NCBI GenBank assembly: GCA_023231005.1
Contig: JALNWG010000017.1
Location: 4,644-68,643 of the forward strand
DNA: 64,000 nt
DNA from: Bacteroidales bacterium
GTDB taxonomy: Bacteria > Bacteroidota > Bacteroidia > Bacteroidales > FEN-979
Reading direction: 5' to 3'
In this document: in pieces, positions 51,822 to 60,427 of the stretch
Layout of the letters: every line of letters starts with the position of its first letter
Position numbering within the stretch: the stretch's first letter is position 1
Notes under the pieces: generated by a model
Told to the model about the DNA's origin: nothing
Databases searched by the model: none
Seen by the model: only the letters and a program-made list of their open reading frames with translations
Translations under genes and position numbers: made by a program

Positions 51822-52949
51822 ATGGCAACCCTAAAAATTCTCGTCGTGGATGATGAACCTGGCATCAGAAGTGGTGTAACCAGGATTTTGCGCAACTTCC
51901 GGGTCGATTATCCATTTATGGATGAAGCTTTTGAATTCGAAGTTTTAGAGGCTCCAACAGGTGAAGCCGCAATCGAGATAATAGAAAACAATATTCCAGA
52001 CATTATGCTCCTTGATAACAAACTTCCAGGAATTCAGGGGATTGAAGTATTGGAGTATATCAAGAAGAAACAGAAAAATATTGTTGTCGTAATGATCACT
52101 TCGTATGCCTCGCTGGAATTAGCGGTAAAAGCTACTAGTGACGGGGCATCTGATTTTATTCCGAAACCATTTACCCCGCAGGAATTAAAATCCTCCATTG
52201 AGAATATCACGAAACGGCTGTTTTTAAAAAACATGACCAATAAGTTGCAGGATTCAGGGAAACAAATCAGATTTACTTTTCTTTCTGTTTTATCACATGA
52301 ACTTAAAGCCCCCCTGAATTCTATTGAAGGATATTTGAAAATGATCAAAGACCGTCAGGCAGGGCCCAAGCTGGAAGATTATGACGTGATGATCGACCGG
52401 TCACTTGACCGAATTAAAGGAATGCGTAACCTGATCCTTGATCTGTTGGATTTGACACGGGTAGAATCTGGAAAGGCAAAAAGGAATGTCACAGAAATCG
52501 ATCTTTTTAAAATTGCCCGTACCGCCATGGATACCATGCGCCCTTATGCAATCCAGCGGGATGTCACACTAAAACTTAATGGGACTTCTCCCCTGTTTAT
52601 CCAAGGTGATGCTGAAGAAATTGAAATAATTTTCAATAATCTGATTTCCAATGCCATAAAATACAATAAAGATGGAGGATGCGTTGATTGCAATATTATA
52701 GAAATAGGAAAAGATATAATAATTGAAGTGAAAGATACCGGAATTGGATTAAGTTCTTCTGATATTGAGAAAATATTTGATGATTTCGTACGGATAAAAA
52801 ATGAGAAAACCAAAAACATTACCGGGAGCGGGTTGGGATTGCCCATTGTAAAAAAATTAATTGATAATTACGCTGGAAAAATTGAAGTCACAAGCATCCC
52901 AGGCCAGGGTAGTACATTTAAAATCATTCTTCCAATCAATAAATCATGA
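51822..52949 (+). CDS. Receiver-histidine kinase hybrid
   Basis: 375 residues with the receiver first and the kinase second. Receiver ~1-125: VVDDEPGIRSG, Asp in IMLLDNKLPG, Lys in FIPKPFTPQEL. Kinase ~150-375: H-box FLSVLSHELKAPLNSIEGY, N-box FNNLISNAIKYN, VKDTGIGLSS and GSGLGLPIVKKL. No membrane segment. The layout suggests a kinase controlled by phosphorylation of its own receiver, that is, a second tier downstream of the HydS-kinase. Its stop overlaps the rex start (ATGA). Confidence 0.88.
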   Translation: MATLKILVVDDEPGIRSGVTRILRNFRVDYPFMDEAFEFEVLEAPTGEAAIEIIENNIPDIMLLDNKLPGIQGIEVLEYIKKKQKNIVVVMITSYASLELAVKATSDGASDFIPKPFTPQELKSSIENITKRLFLKNMTNKLQDSGKQIRFTFLSVLSHELKAPLNSIEGYLKMIKDRQAGPKLEDYDVMIDRSLDRIKGMRNLILDLLDLTRVESGKAKRNVTEIDLFKIARTAMDTMRPYAIQRDVTLKLNGTSPLFIQGDAEEIEIIFNNLISNAIKYNKDGGCVDCNIIEIGKDIIIEVKDTGIGLSSSDIEKIFDDFVRIKNEKTKNITGSGLGLPIVKKLIDNYAGKIEVTSIPGQGSTFKIILPINKS

Positions 52950-53587
52950 TTATAAAAAATTTACCGCATAAAACTGTTGAACGTTTAAGTCAATACCGTC
53001 GTGCATTATTGATGACCCTTTCAAAGGAGAAGACGCATGTTTTTTCACATGAAATTGCCCAGATGTTACATATTACGCCTGTTCAAGTTCGAAGGGATCT
53101 CATGCTTATAGGATATTCAGGAAATCTCAGAAAAGGATATGATATCAAGGAATTAATTGAACTGATAGGGAAGATTATTGATTCTGACAAGGGGCAGCGT
53201 GTTGCGGTAGTCGGGCTTGGCAATTTGGGAAAGGCCATTATTAGTTATTTTAAGGGAAAACGGTCAAAATTGTCTATCATAGCTGCTTTTGATATCAACC
53301 CTGACAAAATAAACAGGGTTTATGATGGAGTTCCATGTTATCATATTGATCAAATGACCGATATTATCAAACAGAATAATATTTCCATTGGGATCATTTC
53401 AGTTCCATCCACCGAGGCACCTGAAATAGCTGAGACTCTTGTTTTATCAGGGATCAAAGGGCTTCTCAACTTTACTCCTAAGCCCTTAAATGTTCCTCCC
53501 TATGTTTATCTTGAGGAATATGATATGATTACTTCACTTGAAAAAGTAGCGTTTTTTGCAAAGAAGAATGATGAACGATTCAAATAG
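52946..53587 (+). CDS. rex: Redox-sensing transcriptional repressor Rex
   Basis: 213 residues. N-terminal winged helix (RLSQYRRALLMTL, ITPVQVRRDLMLIGYSG) and a Rossmann domain with VAVVGLGNLGKAII (GxGxxG at 90-95), DINPDK, and the domain-swap helix near the C-terminus (LEKVAFFAKK). Rex binds DNA when NAD+ is high and releases it when NADH binds. It is co-transcribed with the H2-sensing kinase system, and Rex-type palindromes precede at least two of the three hydrogenase operons, so it is very probably the local transcriptional regulator. Confidence 0.93.
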   Translation: MIIKNLPHKTVERLSQYRRALLMTLSKEKTHVFSHEIAQMLHITPVQVRRDLMLIGYSGNLRKGYDIKELIELIGKIIDSDKGQRVAVVGLGNLGKAIISYFKGKRSKLSIIAAFDINPDKINRVYDGVPCYHIDQMTDIIKQNNISIGIISVPSTEAPEIAETLVLSGIKGLLNFTPKPLNVPPYVYLEEYDMITSLEKVAFFAKKNDERFK

Positions 53588-53599
53588 AAAGTATTCACT

Positions 53600-54529
53600 G
53601 TGAACATTTTTTATGATTTTGACCAGGTTGGATCGATCCGGAACGCAGTAGTCACTACCGGTTCTTTCGATGGAGTTCATATAGGTCATAAAGTCATTTT
53701 GAACAGGTTGAAGAAAATTGCCTCAGAGATTGATGGAGAAACTGTATTAATTACTTTCCATCCTCATCCCAGAAAAGTGTTATATCCGGAGACAGCAGGA
53801 AAGGATCTGTTCCTTATCAATTCGCAGCGTGAAAAAATCGCATTATTACAAAAGGCAGGATTGGATAATCTGATCGTTGTGGAATTTACTCTGGAATTTT
53901 CAAAAATTTCTTCGGTAGATTTTGTTCAAAATATTCTCTTGAATAAATTGCATGCGCGGAAGATTGTCATAGGGTTTAATCATCATTTTGGACATAACCG
54001 GGAGGGAGATTATGAAGCTCTCAGGAAAATAGGGCTCATCAAGGGATTTGAAGTTGAAGAGATTCCTGAGCAGGATATTCATAATGAGTCCGTGAGTTCC
54101 ACGAAAATCAGAAAAGCCATACTGGAAGGGAACATTCAGAAAGCCAATGCATATCTCGATCATCAATATATCATCATGGGCGCAGTTACAAAAAGCAGTT
54201 CTTCTCTTGAGGAGATTGGATTTCCAAGTTATTCGGTTAAAATAGAAGAAGACTGTAAGCTGGTTCCTCCCAACGGGGTATATGCAGTAACCGTTCTGGG
54301 TGAAGATAGTTTTTCACGGGCTATGTGCTTCATCCGTAAAAATGTGGAAGTACCCCTTGATACTTTGATAGAAACTCATTTACTTGAAAGTTATGGAAAT
54401 ATTGAAGGTCAAATAGTTACACTTCTTTTCCACAAACGGATTCGCGAAGAGCTGGTTATTGGGACCAATGAGGAGTTAAAAAAGCAATTGACAATAGATA
54501 AGAACATGGTTGACGAACTTATTTTCTGA
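53600..54529 (+). CDS. RibF-like protein: FAD synthetase domain with degenerate flavokinase domain
   Basis: 309 residues starting with GTG at 53600. The N-terminal nucleotidyltransferase domain is well kept: TTGSFDGVHIGHK, FHPHPRKVL, and SSTKIRKAILEGNIQKANAYL. The C-terminal riboflavin kinase domain (~190-309) is recognisable by LVPPNGVYAV and IETHLLESYGNIEGQ, but the ATP/flavin motif that is normally GRxLGFPTAN reads EEIGFPSYS, and the N-IG-RPT segment is missing. It may have only FMN adenylyltransferase activity or act as a bifunctional enzyme with weak kinase. Flavin supply suits the neighbouring flavin hydrogenases. Overlaps the next gene by one base. Confidence 0.85.
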   Translation: MNIFYDFDQVGSIRNAVVTTGSFDGVHIGHKVILNRLKKIASEIDGETVLITFHPHPRKVLYPETAGKDLFLINSQREKIALLQKAGLDNLIVVEFTLEFSKISSVDFVQNILLNKLHARKIVIGFNHHFGHNREGDYEALRKIGLIKGFEVEEIPEQDIHNESVSSTKIRKAILEGNIQKANAYLDHQYIIMGAVTKSSSSLEEIGFPSYSVKIEEDCKLVPPNGVYAVTVLGEDSFSRAMCFIRKNVEVPLDTLIETHLLESYGNIEGQIVTLLFHKRIREELVIGTNEELKKQLTIDKNMVDELIF

Positions 54530-55314
54530 TGCAACATCAAACTAACAATAAAATCAAAGTTACCTTTCTCGGAACGGGAACATCCATGGGTGTCCCCGTT
54601 ATAACCTGCGACTGTCCGGTATGTTTATCGCAGGATCCTCATGATAAAAGGTTACGGACCTCCATCATGTTGGAAATCATGGGGAATACATTTGTGATCG
54701 ATTGTGGCCCTGATTTCAGAATACAGATGCTCCGGGAGCATGTTACAAATCTGGATGCTGTAATTTTTACGCATGAGCACAGGGATCATATTGCAGGGTT
54801 AGATGATGTTCGTGCCTTTAATTATGTTTTAAACAAAAAAATTGACATATACGGGACTCCTCAAGTGATAGATGCAATCCGGGTAGAGTTTCCTTATATT
54901 TTTGCTGAAACACGCTATTTTAGCGCCCCTCAGTTAAGCATCCATCCCTTTGATGAAAAGCCATTTTCCATTCGTGGTATTGAGTTTATACCCATTCAGG
55001 TTCTTCATGAAAAGTTACCTGTAACAGGTTTTCGCGTAGGAGATTTTACTTATATCACGGATGCAAGTTACATTTCAGATGAAGAATTGGAAAAGATCAA
55101 AGGATCAAGGATCATCGTTCTCAACTCATTAAGAAACTCAAAGCACATATCTCATTTTTCTGTTGGAGAGGCAGTAGAAATCCTAACAAAATTAGAACCC
55201 GAGGCTGCCTATTTGACACATTTAAGTCATTTTGTTGGTTTACATGAGCAAGTGAATCTTAAGTTGCCTGATTTCATTAAACTTGCCTACGACGGATTAG
55301 TGGTAACATTATAA
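54529..55314 (+). CDS. MBL-fold metallohydrolase (PhnP-like)
   Basis: 261 residues. Metal-site motifs are FTHEHRDHIAGLDD, the Asp in ITDASYI, and the C-terminal LTHLSHFVGLH, all in the metallo-beta-lactamase fold. An N-terminal CDCPVC cysteine cluster (residues ~27-32) resembles the structural zinc site of PhnP-type phosphodiesterases. The substrate may be a cyclic phosphodiester; unknown here. The ATG overlaps the stop of the ribF-like gene, and trmD follows four bases later. Confidence 0.88.
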   Translation: MQHQTNNKIKVTFLGTGTSMGVPVITCDCPVCLSQDPHDKRLRTSIMLEIMGNTFVIDCGPDFRIQMLREHVTNLDAVIFTHEHRDHIAGLDDVRAFNYVLNKKIDIYGTPQVIDAIRVEFPYIFAETRYFSAPQLSIHPFDEKPFSIRGIEFIPIQVLHEKLPVTGFRVGDFTYITDASYISDEELEKIKGSRIIVLNSLRNSKHISHFSVGEAVEILTKLEPEAAYLTHLSHFVGLHEQVNLKLPDFIKLAYDGLVVTL

Positions 55315-55318
55315 AAGG

Positions 55319-56011
55319 ATGAAGATTGACATTCTTACATTATTTCCAGAAATGTTCCTGGGACCTTTTAATCATTCTATTGTGAAGCGTGCACAGGATA
55401 AAGGACATGTTGTTATCAACCTTTATAATATCCGTGATTGGACTTCGGATAAGCACAGAACCGTTGATGATTATGCATACGGAGGTGGGGCCGGGATGGT
55501 GATGATGGTTGAACCTGTTGTTCGGTGTATTGAAGATTTGAAATCGCGAACTGACTATGATGAAATTATTTATCTCAGTCCGGATGGAGAGCTATTGGAT
55601 CAAAGTCACTCAAACCAGTTATCTTTAAATCAAAATCTCTTATTATTATGCGGACATTACAAGGGAATTGATGAGCGTATCCGGGAACATTTTATCACAC
55701 GGGAGATTTCAATTGGAGATTATGTTCTCTCGGGAGGAGAATTAGCGGCTATTGTGTTAACAGATGCAGTCATCAGATTGATACCCGGAGTGCTGAACGA
55801 TGAAACATCTGCGTTATCAGACTCATTTCAGGATCATTTACTTTCTCCTCCTGTTTATTCCCGTCCTGCTGATTTCCGTGGATATAAAGTGCCTGATGTT
55901 TTGCTTTCAGGTAATGATAAGGAGATTGTAAAATGGCGTTTTGAGGAGTCATTGAAACGTACCCAGCAACGCCGTCCGCATCTTTTAAACCCGGATGAAT
56001 TGCAAGTTTGA
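55319..56011 (+). CDS. trmD: tRNA (guanine-N1-)-methyltransferase TrmD
   Basis: Makes m1G37 in tRNAs, preventing frameshifts. Opening MKIDILTLFPEMF, then DDYAYGGGAGMVMM, the knot motifs LLCGHYKGIDERI and ISIGDYVLSGGELAAIV, all family hallmarks. Length 230. It follows the MBL gene by four bases. rplS lies ~115 bases downstream behind its own promoter. Confidence 0.97.
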   Translation: MKIDILTLFPEMFLGPFNHSIVKRAQDKGHVVINLYNIRDWTSDKHRTVDDYAYGGGAGMVMMVEPVVRCIEDLKSRTDYDEIIYLSPDGELLDQSHSNQLSLNQNLLLLCGHYKGIDERIREHFITREISIGDYVLSGGELAAIVLTDAVIRLIPGVLNDETSALSDSFQDHLLSPPVYSRPADFRGYKVPDVLLSGNDKEIVKWRFEESLKRTQQRRPHLLNPDELQV

Positions 56012-56052
56012 GCGTTGAAAACACGTCATAGGCAGATATTTGAAAAATTCCG

Positions 56053-56083
56053 TTTGATATTTCAGTGAAAGTTGGTATATTTG
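56053..56083 (+). promoter_or_regulatory. Promoter of rplS
   Basis: TTTG (56053-56056), 19 bases, TATATTTG (56076-56083): an exact match to the Bacteroidetes housekeeping consensus. The start codon is 42 bases further on. Confidence 0.75.
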
Positions 56084-56101
56084 CACACTTTTTAGTGCAA
56101 A
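56080..56101 (+). promoter_or_regulatory. Hairpin at the start of the rplS leader
   Basis: TTTGCAC (56080-56086) and GTGCAAA (56095-56101) form a perfect 7-bp inverted repeat with an 8-base loop. It overlaps the expected transcription start. It could be a ribosomal-protein leader element or a protein-binding palindrome. Confidence 0.4.
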
Positions 56102-56125
56102 CCTGATATTAATTACTCGAAAGCC

Positions 56126-56482
56126 ATGAATAAAGCGGAAATAATGAAATTTGTCGAGGAGACAGTGATACAAAAAAACGAGTTACCTTCCTTCAAAGCT
56201 GGAGATACAATTACAGTCCATTATAAGATCAAGGAAGGAAATAAAGAACGTATTCAGACTTTCCAGGGTGTTGTTCTACAACGTTCCGGTAAGGGATTAA
56301 CTGAAACCTTTACGGTTCGTAAGATTTCGGGAAACATTGGTGTTGAGCGTATTTTTCCTGCCACCTCCCCTTTCATTGATAAAGTTGAGGTTAACAAACA
56401 TGGAGTTGTACGTCGTGCCCGTATTTTCTACTTGAGAGGTTTACAAGGGAAAAAGGCCCGTATCAAGGAAGAACGCATTTAA
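56126..56482 (+). CDS. rplS: 50S ribosomal protein L19
   Basis: 118 residues. Contains FKAGDTITVHYKIKEGNKER, RIQTFQGVVLQRSGKG and ERIFPATSPFIDKVEV, ending in RRARIFYLRGLQGKKARIKE; all are canonical L19. It lies at the 30S-50S interface. It has its own promoter and terminator. Confidence 0.98.
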   Translation: MNKAEIMKFVEETVIQKNELPSFKAGDTITVHYKIKEGNKERIQTFQGVVLQRSGKGLTETFTVRKISGNIGVERIFPATSPFIDKVEVNKHGVVRRARIFYLRGLQGKKARIKEERI

Positions 56483-56500
56483 TTTCTTCAAAAATTCGAT

Positions 56501-56530
56501 AAAAAAACCCGCAATAAGCGGGTTTTTTTT
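56501..56530. terminator. Bidirectional rho-independent terminator after rplS
   Basis: CCCGC (56508-56512), loop AATAA, GCGGG (56518-56522), flanked by seven A on the left and eight T on the right. It can stop both rplS and the small leftward gene that ends at 56533. Confidence 0.9.
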
Positions 56531-56532
56531 GT

Positions 56533-56727
56533 TTAGTTCATCACCAGATTTATGTATCCGTGGGAAGAAGATGTAAGTACTTTGAGCGCTTTCGAGTAAT
56601 TGAGGATGTTACGGATCACTGATTCACTGGGAGAGACTACCTTTCTTCTCTTCCGTTTTTCGGAAAGAGGATCATTGACTTTGGAATAATGTTTTGTCAA
56701 CGAATAAATTGTAGCAGTTCGCTTCAT
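56533..56727 (-). CDS. Small conserved-looking basic protein
   Basis: 64 residues from ATG 56727. The sequence contains PLSEKRKRRKVVSPSESVIR and NILNYSKALKVL, ending YINLVMN. The KRKRRK cluster followed by SPSESVIRNIL looks like a small protein I believe recurs in Bacteroidetes, but I know of no function. Support: the ORF fills the gap between a terminator and a promoterless stretch, has no competing frame, and ends at the shared terminator. It could be a small nucleic-acid-binding or regulatory protein. Confidence 0.6.
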   Translation of the reverse strand: MKRTATIYSLTKHYSKVNDPLSEKRKRRKVVSPSESVIRNILNYSKALKVLTSSSHGYINLVMN

Positions 56728-56818
56728 AGGCAATTAATTGGTTTGAAACTTTATTCATACCTATGAAACGGGAATTATATCTCAATATTTTACTGCGGAT
56801 CAAAAAAGTTTTCAAATA

Positions 56819-57403
56819 TTATATTGAGAGAATTACATCTTTTTCTTTAACCAGTTTGCGAAGGTTGATCAAGGCATATCTCATACGACCAAGCGCCGTA
56901 TTAATACTGACATTGGTCGTTTCAGCAATATCCTTAAAACTCATATCATTATAATGCCGCATAATCAGCACCTCCTTTTGCTCCTGGGGAAGGTAGTCGA
57001 TTAATTTTTTCACATCCTTATGGATTTGTTCAGTGATTAGCATTTCTTCCACCGATTCGACCGGGATCCTTACTTTGTCAAAAATGTCATATTCATCACT
57101 ATTTTCAATAATCGGGATTCTTTTAGATTTTCGGAAATAATCGATGATGAGGTTATGCGCAATACGCATTACCCATTGAATGAATTTCCCTTCTTCCTTG
57201 TATGAACCAGATCGGAAGGTGTTAATGACTTTGATAAATGTATCCTGAAAAAGATCTTCAGCCAGGTCTTTATCCTTAACAATCATAAGAATGTAAGCAA
57301 AGACACGATTTTTATGGCGTCGAATTAATTTTTCAAGGGCAGATTCCTGACCAGACAAATATTTTCCGATCAATTCCTGATCACTAATGACATGAGTTTG
57401 CAT
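56819..57403 (-). CDS. ECF-type RNA polymerase sigma factor
   Basis: 194 residues from ATG 57403, which is preceded by a strong AAAGGAGG ribosome-binding site. Region 2: LIRRHKNRVFAYILMIV, DKDLAEDLFQDTFIKV and FIQWVMRIAHNLIIDYFRK. Region 4: LPQEQKEVLIMRHYNDMSFKDIAE and VSINTALGRMRYAL. No anti-sigma factor gene is adjacent, and the upstream ~200 bases show no ECF-type signature I can identify. It is transcribed divergently from uvrA. Regulon unknown. Confidence 0.93.
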   Translation of the reverse strand: MQTHVISDQELIGKYLSGQESALEKLIRRHKNRVFAYILMIVKDKDLAEDLFQDTFIKVINTFRSGSYKEEGKFIQWVMRIAHNLIIDYFRKSKRIPIIENSDEYDIFDKVRIPVESVEEMLITEQIHKDVKKLIDYLPQEQKEVLIMRHYNDMSFKDIAETTNVSINTALGRMRYALINLRKLVKEKDVILSI

Positions 57404-57604
57404 TGGGCCTCCTTTTTTATTCAAAAAAGAGTAAAATTCTTGCCGATAGTGTCCCTCCTATATTTTACACAGAAATAGAAACTGTGCAGATCTGTGATTA
57501 ATACGTTATTTACTTTATTAGGTTTCGCAAATGTAAATAAAAAAAAGTTAAAAGCAAGTTTTCTTTATAATTTTGTCGAAACCAATCACAGATAGAAGAA
57601 TCGA

Positions 57605-60427
57605 ATGAATTTTGATACACTGGACCCAAAAGAGTTTATTATAATTAAAGGCGCAAGAGTAAATAACCTGAAAAATATCAGTCTTGCAATTCCAAGAAAT
57701 AAATTTGTTGTAATCACCGGGTTATCGGGATCCGGAAAATCATCGCTGGCTTTCGATACCCTTTATGCAGAAGGCCAGCGGCGATATGTAGAGAGTTTAA
57801 GTTCCTATGCCCGACAATTCATGGGGCGTATGAGCAAACCCGAAGTGGATTACATCAAGGGAATTTCTCCTGCCATTGCCATTGAGCAGAAAGTGAACAC
57901 CCTCAATCCCAGGTCAACTGTCGGCATAGCTACCGAAATATATGAGTATTTAAAATTACTGTATGCCCGTATCGGAAAGACCTATTCTCCCGTTTCAGGT
58001 GATTTGGTAAAGCGGGATACCATCACCGATTTGGTGGATTTTATTGTTGCTTTACCCGATGGTTCAACGGTCAATTTATTTGCTCCACTCACCATCAATA
58101 AAAAGGAAGGAAATCTGCAAACCAAGTGCAAGGTTCTGATGCAGCAAGGATTTACACGTATCAGGCTGGATGGGAAAATTTTCAGATTGGAAGATATAAT
58201 TGAAAAGAAAATTAAATCAATAAAGGAGATATTTATTGTCATTGACCGGTTTGTGGTAAGACATGACGATAATGAATTGCCAGCAAGGATTGCTGATTCT
58301 GTTCAAACTGCCTATTTCGAAGGTCAAGGTAATTGTATGATTGAGATTACCAATGGGGAGACCCTGGTAAAAACCTTCTCCAATAAATTTGAAGCTGATG
58401 GAATAATCTTCGAGGAACCATCTGCAAACTTATTCAGTTTTAACAATCCTTTCGGTGCCTGTAAAATGTGTAGAGGATTTGGCAGTATTATTGGAATTGA
58501 TGAAGATTTGGTCATACCTGATAAAAGGCTCTCAATTTATGAAAATGCAGTGGCCTGCTGGCGGGGGGAAAAAATGAGTGAATGGCAAACTGAATTGTTG
58601 CTTAATGCCTATAAATTTGATTTTCCGGTTCACAAACCCTTCCAGGAATTGACACCCGAGCAGCGTGATCTACTTTGGTCTGGTAATCAATATTTTGGCG
58701 GGTTGACTAAGTTTTTTAAATTTATTGAAAGTCAGAATTTTAAAATTCAGTACCGGGTCATGATGTCGCGATATCGCGGAAAAACTGTGTGCCCCGAGTG
58801 TAAAGGAACTCGGTTAAGAAAAGATGCCTCTTATGTTAAAGTTTCAGGGAAATCAATCAGTGAATTAGTATTGATGCCGCTTCTGGAGCTTACCTCCTTC
58901 TTTTCAACGATTAAGTTGACAGCGTATGAGCGAACTCTTTCGCGCCGCCTTCTTGTAGAGATAAACAACAGGCTGGGTGTGCTAAATGATGTAGGGTTGG
59001 GATATTTGAATCTAAACCGACTGTCTTCGACTCTATCCGGTGGTGAGTCACAAAGGATTAATCTTTCGACTTCCCTTGGCAGTAACCTGGTTGGTTCAAT
59101 GTATATTCTGGATGAGCCGAGTATCGGTCTTCATCCGCGTGACACCCAACGGCTCATTAAAGTACTGCTCCGATTGCGTGATCTGGGAAATACTGTAATT
59201 GTTGTTGAGCACGATGAAGATATTATCCGGGCTGCCGACCGCGTGATTGATATTGGTCCTTTGGCAGGACACCAAGGTGGTGAAATTGTTTTTGAAGGAA
59301 CTCCTGCTGAACTCATGGAAGATACAAAAACCCTGACCGGAAAATATCTGAATCATGTTCTACAAATTAAATTACCGGAAAACCGACGTAAATGGAAAGA
59401 ATATATTGAGATCAAGGGTGCACGTGAGAATAATCTGAAGAACATAGATATTAAAATTCCACTCCACATTTTTACAGTTATTTCCGGAGTTAGTGGTTCA
59501 GGAAAGACCTCTCTTGTAAAACGGATTCTTTATCCAGCTTTGAAGAAGATCCATGGAGGGTATGGTGAAAAGGCAGGAAAATTTGATCGATTGGAGGGAG
59601 ATTATGACAGGATTGGTGCCGTGGAACTCATCGATCAGAATCCGATCGGACGTTCGTCAAGATCAAATCCAGCCACTTATTTGAAAGCATTTGACGAAAT
59701 CAGGAATCTCTTTGCCAGTCAGCAATTATCGGTGGTGAGAGGGTATAAACCAGGATTTTTTTCTTTTAATATTGCCGGGGGACGATGTGAAGAGTGTGAA
59801 GGAGAAGGAGTAGTAAAAATTGAGATGCAATTTATGGCAGATCTTTATTTACCTTGTGAAAGCTGCCATGGAAAATGTTTTAAGGAGGAAACGCTTGATG
59901 TTAAGTACCGTGAAAAAAATGTTTCTGACATTCTGAACATGACCGTGGATGAATCGATGGAGTTTTTTCGGCACAATGATAAACCCACCGCCCAGGAAAA
60001 GCGCATTCTGGAAAAAGTAAAACCATTACAGGATGTTGGTCTGGGGTATTTGCGTTTGGGACAATCTTCAAGTACCCTTTCCGGAGGTGAAGCACAACGT
60101 ATTAAATTAGCTTATTATCTTTCCAAAGGAATTACAGAAAAACCTACTTTATTTATCTTTGATGAACCTACTACCGGCTTGCATTTTCATGATATTCACA
60201 AATTACTTATCGCCTTTGAATCTCTGATTGCGCAGGGTCATAGCATCCTTGTTATTGAGCACAACCAAGAGGTTATTAAATGTGCTGATTGGGTTATCGA
60301 CCTTGGCAAAGAGGGAGGTGATGAAGGAGGATATATAGTATTTGAAGGAACTCCTGAAGATCTTGTAAAGGTTAAAGACTCCTATACGGGTTATTATTTA
60401 AACAAGAATGTTAAGATTAAAAAATGA
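57605..60427 (+). CDS. uvrA: Excinuclease ABC subunit A
   Basis: Damage-recognition ATPase of nucleotide excision repair; 940 residues. First Walker A GLSGSGKSS (39-47), second SGVSGSGKTS (~627). Signature sequences STLSGGESQRI and STLSGGEAQRI precede ILDEPSIGLHPRD and IFDEPTTGLHFHD. Three cysteine pairs mark the zinc modules: CKMCRGFG, CPECKGTR and CEECEGEG followed by CESCHGKC. Full length and normal. Its stop overlaps the start of the aldehyde dehydrogenase gene. Confidence 0.97.
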   Translation: MNFDTLDPKEFIIIKGARVNNLKNISLAIPRNKFVVITGLSGSGKSSLAFDTLYAEGQRRYVESLSSYARQFMGRMSKPEVDYIKGISPAIAIEQKVNTLNPRSTVGIATEIYEYLKLLYARIGKTYSPVSGDLVKRDTITDLVDFIVALPDGSTVNLFAPLTINKKEGNLQTKCKVLMQQGFTRIRLDGKIFRLEDIIEKKIKSIKEIFIVIDRFVVRHDDNELPARIADSVQTAYFEGQGNCMIEITNGETLVKTFSNKFEADGIIFEEPSANLFSFNNPFGACKMCRGFGSIIGIDEDLVIPDKRLSIYENAVACWRGEKMSEWQTELLLNAYKFDFPVHKPFQELTPEQRDLLWSGNQYFGGLTKFFKFIESQNFKIQYRVMMSRYRGKTVCPECKGTRLRKDASYVKVSGKSISELVLMPLLELTSFFSTIKLTAYERTLSRRLLVEINNRLGVLNDVGLGYLNLNRLSSTLSGGESQRINLSTSLGSNLVGSMYILDEPSIGLHPRDTQRLIKVLLRLRDLGNTVIVVEHDEDIIRAADRVIDIGPLAGHQGGEIVFEGTPAELMEDTKTLTGKYLNHVLQIKLPENRRKWKEYIEIKGARENNLKNIDIKIPLHIFTVISGVSGSGKTSLVKRILYPALKKIHGGYGEKAGKFDRLEGDYDRIGAVELIDQNPIGRSSRSNPATYLKAFDEIRNLFASQQLSVVRGYKPGFFSFNIAGGRCEECEGEGVVKIEMQFMADLYLPCESCHGKCFKEETLDVKYREKNVSDILNMTVDESMEFFRHNDKPTAQEKRILEKVKPLQDVGLGYLRLGQSSSTLSGGEAQRIKLAYYLSKGITEKPTLFIFDEPTTGLHFHDIHKLLIAFESLIAQGHSILVIEHNQEVIKCADWVIDLGKEGGDEGGYIVFEGTPEDLVKVKDSYTGYYLNKNVKIKK

